Source: Tamarix chinensis
Lineage: Eukaryota > Streptophyta > Magnoliopsida > Caryophyllales > Tamaricaceae
Length of the DNA: 64,000 nucleotides
Direction: 5' to 3'
NCBI GenBank assembly: GCA_030549775.1
Contig: CM060175.1
Coordinates: 41,543,415 to 41,607,414 of the forward strand
Positions 57,886 through 64,000 of the stretch are shown piece by piece (position 1 is the stretch's first letter; the number at the start of each line of letters is the position of its first letter). Both the position numbers and the translations under genes were made by a program. Below the pieces are notes generated by a model. That model made no database searches. It was given only the letters and a program-made list of their open reading frames with translations, and was not told the origin of the DNA.

Positions 57886-58269
57886 AAATCTAGCATGACT
57901 TATTTAGGGATCTATTTTAATTAAAATAAAATAAAATAATTCTATTTTGTACATTTATTACATCATTTAATGAAATTGAAACCTTATTTTTATTTTAAAA
58001 CATTCTGCGGCCCATTCTCGCAAGTTCTTATCTATGAGATATAATTTGTCACATTTGGTTATCAAGCTTATTCTAGAATAATATGAATTCCTATGGTTAT
58101 AGCTACACTTTTGTAGTGGATTGTGGATTATGGGCATTGTACTTCATGTTAATTTTTTTTATAAAGATGTTGATCAAATCATGAACAATGCATAGGTTTT
58201 CCTTCAAATTGACTATATTGGAGATATGATTGTTAGTAGAACCATTGAACTTAAAAAGATTTTAAAAAA
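57886..58269. other. Spacer between copia-1 and copia-2, no gene seen
   Basis: AT-rich with no domains or repeats of note. The left boundary of the copia-2 LTR is uncertain, so part of this may belong to it. Confidence 0.4.
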
Positions 58270-58275
58270 ATCATT

Positions 58276-58862
58276 GAATAATGTGGAACTAGACTTTTGT
58301 GGTCAAGTTGTATGAGCTCGTGACTCGTATTTGGTGTGTATAATAGCTTGGATTGGTGTGTGAAATGTTTCAGAGGAATTTGGAGTAGAATTATGAGTTG
58401 TTTTAGAAAGATGTAAATATTTGACCTAGATGCAACTATAATTTAAAAAAGCATTTAGCATAAAAGTTGTATATCTTTCTATTATCTTTCCAAAAAATTA
58501 AGAATCAGGCCTATTAGAGGTCAAATGAAGATGTTGTGACCAAAATAATAAAGACTATAAAAGCTAAAAAGAAACACAGGGGGTTCGTGTTTTTGACAGT
58601 CTTGTATAGTATAAATACCATGTGATTAGAACCCTAATTAGCATATCACCGTCTTATTTTCTCCTCTTGAGTTTTCTTGTAATTCCTTGATGAATTGAGT
58701 GATTTAGGTGAGGATTTCATTGATTTTCTTTGTAATCACAATTACTTCACATCAATAAGATCATCTATTTCCCTAATATATGTTCTTTTCTTCTTAATTC
58801 TTGTGTGTTCTAATTGATTCCAATTAGATCTTATTTTTTCAAATTGGTGTTAATCCCCAACG
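58276..58862 (+). repeat. Probable 5' LTR of copia-2
   Basis: It precedes the primer-binding site and contains a TATA box (58610-58617, TATAAATA) followed by a pyrimidine-rich region, as expected for U3-R-U5. The start is a guess at a TG; no 3' LTR is available for comparison. Confidence 0.4.
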
Positions 58863-58865
58863 AAT

Positions 58866-58880
58866 TAGTATCAAAGCACA
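58866..58880 (+). other. Primer-binding site of copia-2
   Basis: TAGTATCAAAGCACA resembles TTGGTATCAGAGCACA of plant copia elements, with two or three changes. Confidence 0.65.
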
Positions 58881-58886
58881 GTGGTC

Positions 58887-59590
58887 ATGTTCAAGATGTA
58901 TACAAAATTTGATATAGAGAAGTTTGATCGATCCGTGAACTTTGGCTCATGAAAGTTAAAGATGAAGGCAATCCTGATTCGTAATGGATTGGAGAAGGTG
59001 TTACTCATGAAATCAAAGAAGCTCAATTTGATTATATATGACAAATTTGAGGAGATAGATCAAAAATCCCTTTTCCACCATACAGTTGTATTTATCTAGT
59101 GAGCTCTTGCGCAAGGCAACTAAAGAAACAACGACGTCATCCCTATGGCTCAAGTTGGATTCTCTATACATGACGAAGTTGGTGACAAATTGTTTGTTGT
59201 TGTTGAAGAGTAAGTTACACGAATTAAAATTGGGTAAGGGACAATCCTCAAAATCTCATCTTGATGTATTTGACTCTATAATTATGGATATGAGGAATAT
59301 AGATGTCAAATTGGAGGATGAAGATCTTGTTATCACATTGTTGTATTCCTTACCTACTAATTACAAAAAAATTTGTGAGACCATACTGTATGAAAAGATG
59401 ATGAGTTAGTTCTTGATGATGTCAATATTGCCCTACTACATCGGGAGCTAATTGAGAATCAGTTAATTGGAGGTAGTTCTAATGATTGACATAGTGAGGG
59501 ACCTGTAGCTAGGGGCAGAACTTAGGAACAAGTTTATAGTGAGAAGAAGAAGAAGTCTAGGTCAAAGTCGAGAAATAATAGGTCCAAGAA
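58887..59590 (+). pseudogene. gag of copia-2
   Basis: Starts at the ATG at 58887, seven bases after the primer site. It shows 'FDIEKFDRSVNFGS' and 'MKAILIRNGLEKVLL', then after a shift the UBN2-type gag core (59086-59409): TTTSSLWLKLDSLYMTKLVT, HLDVFDSIIMDMRNIDVKLE and ITLLYSLPTNYKKICET. This core is typical of copia gag, which builds the particle. Stops follow at 59407 and later. Confidence 0.8.
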
Positions 59591-59900
59591 TATCATATGC
59601 TATGAATGTTCAAAGAAGAGCTATATGAAGAAGGATTATCCTAATAGGGAATCTGGAGATAAGTGTGGTGAATTATTTGGCACAAAGGATGGTGTTGTTA
59701 TAACCCAATATGATAGTGATGGTGATATGTTGACTACCATTGATAGTCAGACCAAGATTATGGACACATGGATCTTGGAATCTGGATGCTCTTACTGTAT
59801 TTTTCCCAATAAGAACTGGTTCTAGACTTACAAGATGACTTGAGGTGGATTAGTTCTAATAGGTAATAATGTTGCATTCAAAGTTACTGAGATTAGGGCA
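59591..59900 (+). pseudogene. Zinc knuckle and protease of copia-2
   Basis: The knuckle reads CYECSKKSYMKKDYPNRE, with the His and the last Cys both replaced by Tyr. The protease motif DTWILESGCSYCIFPNKNWF follows (about 59.76-59.82 kb); the active-site DSG is now ESG, so the catalytic Asp is lost. Confidence 0.75.
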
Positions 59901-61150
59901 GTGAAGGTGAGGATACATGATGGTGTGGTTAGAACATTATCTAATGTTCGACATGCCCCTGACATAACCAAGAAATTGATTTCATTGAGTTCTATGGATT
60001 TTAATGGATATCGTTGTGTGATCGAGGATGGAACAATGAGGATTAATAGAGGGGTTCTTCTTGCAATGAAAGGCAAGAGGGTCGGGACACTATATGAGCT
60101 TGTTGGTTCCACTATTAAGGGAGCAATTGTGGTAACATCATTAAGTATGTTTGACTTGGATGTTACTAGACTTTCGCATATGTGACTTGGACACACGAGT
60201 GTCAAAGGCTTGATTGAACTCTCCAAGAGAGGATTGATGGATAGGCAGAGTACAGGTACTATAGATTTATGTGAGCACTATGTATTTGGCAAGTAGAAGC
60301 GGGTCAGCTTTTCAAAGGCTACACATAGTACGAAGGGCCCTCTAGATTATATTCACTCTGATTTATGGGGTCCTACAAAGGTGGTTTCCAAGGGTTATTC
60401 GCGATACCTACTGACATTTATTGATAACTTCTCTAGAAAGGTGTGGTCTTATTTTATTAAAAATAAGAATGATGTCTTTGGTGTTTTTTAGCATCAGAAG
60501 ATTTTACTAGAGAAGTAGATAGGGAGACCGATGAGGTGTCTTAGGATAGATAATGGCCTCGAGTTTCTAGAGCATAGTTTCATTAATTACTATGAAGACC
60601 ACGGTATTTCTAGGCATCACGCTTGTATTGGAAAACCACAACAGAATGGGGTTGTTGAGAGGATGAATATGACCATATTAGAGAAGGCTCGATGTATGTT
60701 GTGATAGGCTGGATTAGGCAAGGAGTTTTGGGCTGAGGTAATTCACATGGCGGAGTTCCTAGTGAATACGTCATCCAATCGTTCTATTGATTTTAAGACA
60801 CCTAAGGAGGTATGGTCTAGCAAACCAGCTAATTTTTTTGATTTGCATGTTATTGGATGTCCCACCTATGCCTATATGAATTATAGGAAGCTCGAGCTTA
60901 GAGACAACAAGTGTATTTTGTTGGCTATACATTTGGTGTAAAGGGTTACAGGTTATGGGATCGAGTTGCATCTAAGTTTTTGATTAGCAAGGATGTTACC
61001 TTCAATGAGTCCGTATTCCTTGAAAAGACTGAGTCTTCTTCTAATAGATTGTCTAAAGAGGTGTAGTAGGAGAATATGCATGGTGTTACGGATAAGGTGG
61101 AGGTAGAGGTTTATTTGGATCGATCAAAATCTTCTAGTATGACCCAATAT
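59901..61150 (+). pseudogene. Integrase of copia-2
   Basis: After protease-linked sequence (open 59901-60183) comes a GAG-pre-integrase segment (LGHTSVKGLIELSKRGLMD, 'CEHYVFGK'). The core follows with DYIHSDLWGPTKV (first Asp), LRIDNGLEF (second Asp) and HHACIGKPQQNGVVERMN (catalytic Glu). 'FWAEVIHMAEFLVNTSSNRS' and VIGCPTYAY close it. In-frame stops mark the damage (for example at 60488 and 60703). All three DDE positions are still readable. Confidence 0.8.
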
Positions 61151-62033
61151 TCTTGAAGTGGGTGAATCCAAGCAGCAAGTGAAGCAAAGGGGTGTTGCCT
61201 TAGGTAGACCAGGGAGGGTTGTGAAGCCTCTTGTGAGATATGGCTTTGAGGAGTTGGCATATTATGCTTTGGCTAGTGTTGAGACTGTAGTTGATGTACA
61301 AGATCCAGTATCATACACTAATGCTATTGTTAGTGCTGATTCTACTCAATGGTGTGCTGCTATAGAGTAGGAGATGCAAACTCTATAGAAGAATCATACA
61401 TGGGAACTTGTGAAGGTATCTAGGAAGAAGAAAATAGTTAATTGCAAGTAGGTGTACAAGTTCAAATAAGTAACTCTAGGTGTTGAGAGACCGAGGTATA
61501 AGGCTCATTTAGTTGGACACGGGTTGAATTAGATGCTTCGTGCAAACTATAAAGAGGTATTTTCCCTTGTTGTCAGGCATAATTCTATTCGTACTTTGCT
61601 TACACTTATGGCTATATAGGATATAGAGTTAGAGTACTTGGATGCTAAAATAACTTGTCTGCATAATAAGCTTGAGGAGGAGATTTACATGCGCCAACCA
61701 AATGGTTTTATTATTGAAGGAAAGTAGGATCATGTGTGCTATTGAAGAAGTTACTGTATGGTCTGAAGTAGTTGCTTAAACAATGGTACAAGAGGCTTGA
61801 TTAGTTTATGATTGAGCATGGGTTCTCCATGAGTAATTACAATAGAGGTGTATACTTGAAGAAGGTTGGTGATGGTTCTCTACTGTATCTTTTGTTGTAT
61901 GTTAATGACATACTTGTTGCAACAAAATATTTGTATGAAGTTAACAAGGTAAAAATAATGTTAAAGATCGAGTTTGAGATGAAGGATCTAGGAGCTGTGA
62001 AGAAGATTCTTAGTATGGAGATCATTTGAGACC
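61151..62033 (+). pseudogene. Reverse transcriptase of copia-2, truncated
   Basis: Reads GRVVKPLVRYGFEELAY, then SADSTQWCAAIE, 'NHTWELVK', 'LEYLDAKITCLHNKLEEEIYM' and LYLLLYVNDILVATKYLYEV. The catalytic YVDD box is YVND here (61898-61909), so one metal-binding Asp is lost. It ends at EFEMKDLGAVKKILSMEI, just before the hAT end, with several stops before that. Confidence 0.8.
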
Positions 62034-62240
62034 TAGGGATAGCAATGGGACGGGTACGGATCGGGTACCCCTTTTCCATACCCGAACCCGATAAGAAATT
62101 TTATAACTATATCCGTACCCTTACGCACACGGGTATCCGTTACTTCACCCATATCCGTATCCGATGGATGATCTTATTTTCCATCAAACACGTTACCTGA
62201 CGGATTAAAATTACCCATTTATCCATTTTCATTACCCGTT
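62034..62240. repeat. hAT terminal and subterminal repeats
   Basis: At least six CGGGT/ACCCG pentamers plus several TATCCGT/ATCCG copies in both orientations lie within ~200 bp of the terminus. In hAT elements such clusters bind the transposase. Confidence 0.7.
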
Positions 62241-62617
62241 TACCTATCAAAAATTTTAATTATATAGAATTTATCTACATAATTATTTTTTGACATTAAA
62301 ATGTATATAAAAAATAGAAAAAAGCCAATAATTCATCAACTTAGTAGCTAAAGTTGATAATGCCTCTGTAGCATAATAGAAAAACATAGTAAAATATGCC
62401 AACAATAATATTGTTTAAAAATAGTAGATAATATCCAAAAAAATAAAAAAAAAAAAACTAGTAGAATGCAAATTACATTCATAAATCATGATAGTATGAA
62501 CTTTTCAATTTACGTTCTTCAATCTTCAGACTTTAATCATCATACATTTACCGGGCACATAAAAATAGTAAAAATAAATAGTCTATATATATATATTTAC
62601 TAATAACATTATAAAAT
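62241..62617. other. hAT 3' untranslated region
   Basis: AT-rich and non-coding, between the subterminal repeats and the predicted stop of the transposase. An A-rich run lies at 62436-62457. Confidence 0.5.
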
Positions 62618-64000
62618 TTATAAACATCTAAGGTTTACCTCATTTTCACCATTGTCAGACTCCTCATCTTCAAAAGAAGCATGACAAGTGCCATGATAAT
62701 ATGATACTTCATAATCATTATTATCTAGAAAAGAATTGAAATAATAAAATCAATAGATAAAAGAATACATATTTCATAATTAAACTAAAGTTTAATAACA
62801 TAAACAAAATATCACCATTGTCACTCATCATTGCTGCCCAAAGCCAATCACGACCACACATCAATGCTTCTAAATTCTTTGGATATAACCGATTGCGGTG
62901 AGGAGTGATAAACCAACCACTCGTGCTAAAAGCAAACTCTGAAGAAACTGTGAAAATAGGTATAGGAAGGATATCTCTATCCATGTTTTGCAGAATTGGA
63001 AACTTAATGTTTGTCTTCTACCATAACAAAACATCAAAGTTCTCCATCCTTGGCATAATAGCCTCCTCCAAGTAATAGTTTAACTTGTTCTTTTGTGATG
63101 AATTAGTGACGCCATGGTTAGCTAAGCACTTTTCATATATGTCTACTACTCTAGAACCCAAACTAGCACTACCACCATAGGAAGTATGACTAAAAGTAGT
63201 TAAACCACAAGATGTACTTTTATTTCTCTCTATACAATTCAGTTTCTCCTCATACTCACAAAATAATTTATAACATGTTCTACGAACTTTCTCTACCTCA
63301 TCATAAGTGGAATTCGGATAAATCAAGGAATAATAACATTCCACCAAATTCATTTTAAATTGGGGATCCAAAATGGTTGCTACTGCCATAATCCCATGAA
63401 TAACACTCCAATATTTAACAAATTTCTCTAACATTTTTTCAGCCATATTCTTAATATCTTCATCTTCCTCAAATGCCCATTTGGTTAAAGCCAATCTAAT
63501 TTTACATACCTTAGGGAAATACAAGTTAGAAGTAGGATACTTATTTCTCAAAAATAACAAAGTAACCTCATAAAATAATGATAATTTTGAACAAATAATT
63601 TGAGCCATTTTCCATTCCTCAGAACTAGGACAACATTTAAAGCTAGGCTCCAACCATGATAACCTCTCAAACACATCTTCATACAACAATGCAACATCAA
63701 GCCTTAAGAAAGTGGAGCTCCATCTTGTCTTACAATCTTGTACTAAGGCCTTAGTATATGGAACTTCTTTTTTGTTGTCAAACATCTACAAACCTTTCAA
63801 TTCTTTTTGGTGTTTCCCTCCAAAACACCACAATCTCATGAATATTTTCAATTGTCTTTTGGATTACATCCATTCCATCCCTAACAATCAAATTAAGAAT
63901 ATGCGCAGCACAACACATGTGAAAATATTTTTCATGCAACAAAAAACACTTCGCTTGTAATCTCCTTTTCAACTCATCAATAATAGCATCATTGGTAGGA
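62618..64000 (-). pseudogene. hAT transposase, RICESLEEPER-like, 5'-partial
   Basis: DNA transposase of the hAT superfamily. From the window edge it reads YFHMCCAAHILNLIVRDG (RNase H-like core with the typical C..H), then after a shift CKTRWSSTFLRLDVALLY, KYPTSNLYFPKVCKI, AVATILDPQFKMNL and a long stretch to MPRMENFDVLLW. The hATC dimerisation domain follows: ILPIPIFTVSSEFAFSTSG and TPHRNRLYPKNLEALMCGRD. Damage is light: one frameshift near 63770-63785, and one TAG at 63018-63020 where the family has Trp. After 'MSDN' a GT...AG intron (62815-62725) and a short acidic last exon ending at 62618 are plausible. The N-terminal BED zinc finger would lie outside the window. Confidence 0.85.
62725..62815 (-). 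other. Predicted intron in the hAT transposase
   Basis: Minus-strand GTGATATT...TTTTCTAG, 91 bp and AT-rich. Joining its flanks keeps an open frame for about 35 further residues rich in Asp, Glu and Asn. Prediction only. Confidence 0.45.

Larger units (their letters stand above)
58270..62033 (+). mobile_element. Ty1/copia element copia-2, cut by a hAT element
   Basis: A probable 5' LTR end, a primer-binding site, gag, protease, integrase and RT follow in copia order, all in one direction and with many stops. Coding stops inside RT at 62033, where the terminal sequence of a hAT transposon starts. RNase H and the 3' LTR are expected beyond that transposon, outside the window. Phrases such as SLYMTKLVTN and LPTNYKK resemble the TNT1/Tork branch. 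Both the 5' LTR start and that lineage are uncertain. Confidence 0.8.
62034..64000 (-). mobile_element. hAT transposon, right part only in the window
   Basis: The end at 62034 reads TAGGGATAGCAATGGGACGGG, close to the common plant hAT terminus (C/TAGGGRTGGCAATGGG). It is followed by about 200 bp rich in CGGGT/ACCCG and TATCCG motifs, typical subterminal binding sites. A hAT transposase lies inward on the minus strand and runs off the window. The 8 bases before the terminus (62026-62033, ttgagacc) are the predicted target duplication. The other end lies beyond 64000. Confidence 0.85.

Overview
The window is nuclear DNA of a flowering plant with a large, repeat-rich genome. It is AT-rich and holds LTR retrotransposons, a hAT transposon with a RICESLEEPER-type transposase, a Harbinger-like non-autonomous element, plant tRNA-iMet primer-binding sites and many long microsatellites. 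I find no host protein gene, tRNA, rRNA or CRISPR array. The species cannot be named from the sequence.

Layout, left to right. (1) 1-6.99 kb: AT-rich DNA with a truncated minus-strand long LTR (2.2-4.0 kb) and a degenerate ~114-bp tandem repeat (5.9-6.6 kb). (2) 6994-14273: an old Ty3/gypsy element with both LTRs, a TTAGT target duplication, remnants of gag, protease, RT and integrase, and a second LTR embedded in pol. (3) 14.7-25.8 kb: a probable nest in which a long LTR holds an LTR of the same type as element 2 (minus strand), which in turn holds a complete, young Ty3/gypsy element of CRM type (17437-24322, LTRs about 96% identical). (4) 25.8-29.1 kb: a decayed plant-transposon reading frame and AT-rich DNA. 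(5) 29.1-38.1 kb: three related long LTRs, including an exact 3.5-kb solo LTR (32205-35711, duplication TACAT) and an exact 875-bp solo LTR (30333-31207, duplication GGTTT) inside another LTR. (6) 38.1-46.6 kb: AT-rich DNA, a possible Athila-like fragment and two LTRs placed head to head. (7) 46615-57885: an ancient Ty1/copia element, split in its RT by a 4555-bp solo LTR (duplication TAAAG) and in its 3' LTR by a 1125-bp Harbinger-like element (duplication TTA). (8) 58.3-62.0 kb: a second Ty1/copia element, cut by the end of a hAT transposon. (9) 62034 to the edge: the hAT element with most of a minus-strand transposase.

The elements are related by nesting, not as a pathway. Five insertions can be bounded from the sequence: four with perfect short target duplications and the CRM-type element with a 4-of-5 match. 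The most interesting signal is a reading frame at the start of seven LTRs of one family (first base TGATGTAGGAG or similar). It looks like the integrase C-terminal tail that CRM-group centromeric retrotransposons encode across the pol/3' LTR boundary. With the young CRM-type element this makes a centromeric or pericentromeric origin plausible but unproven. I found no convincing new gene system.
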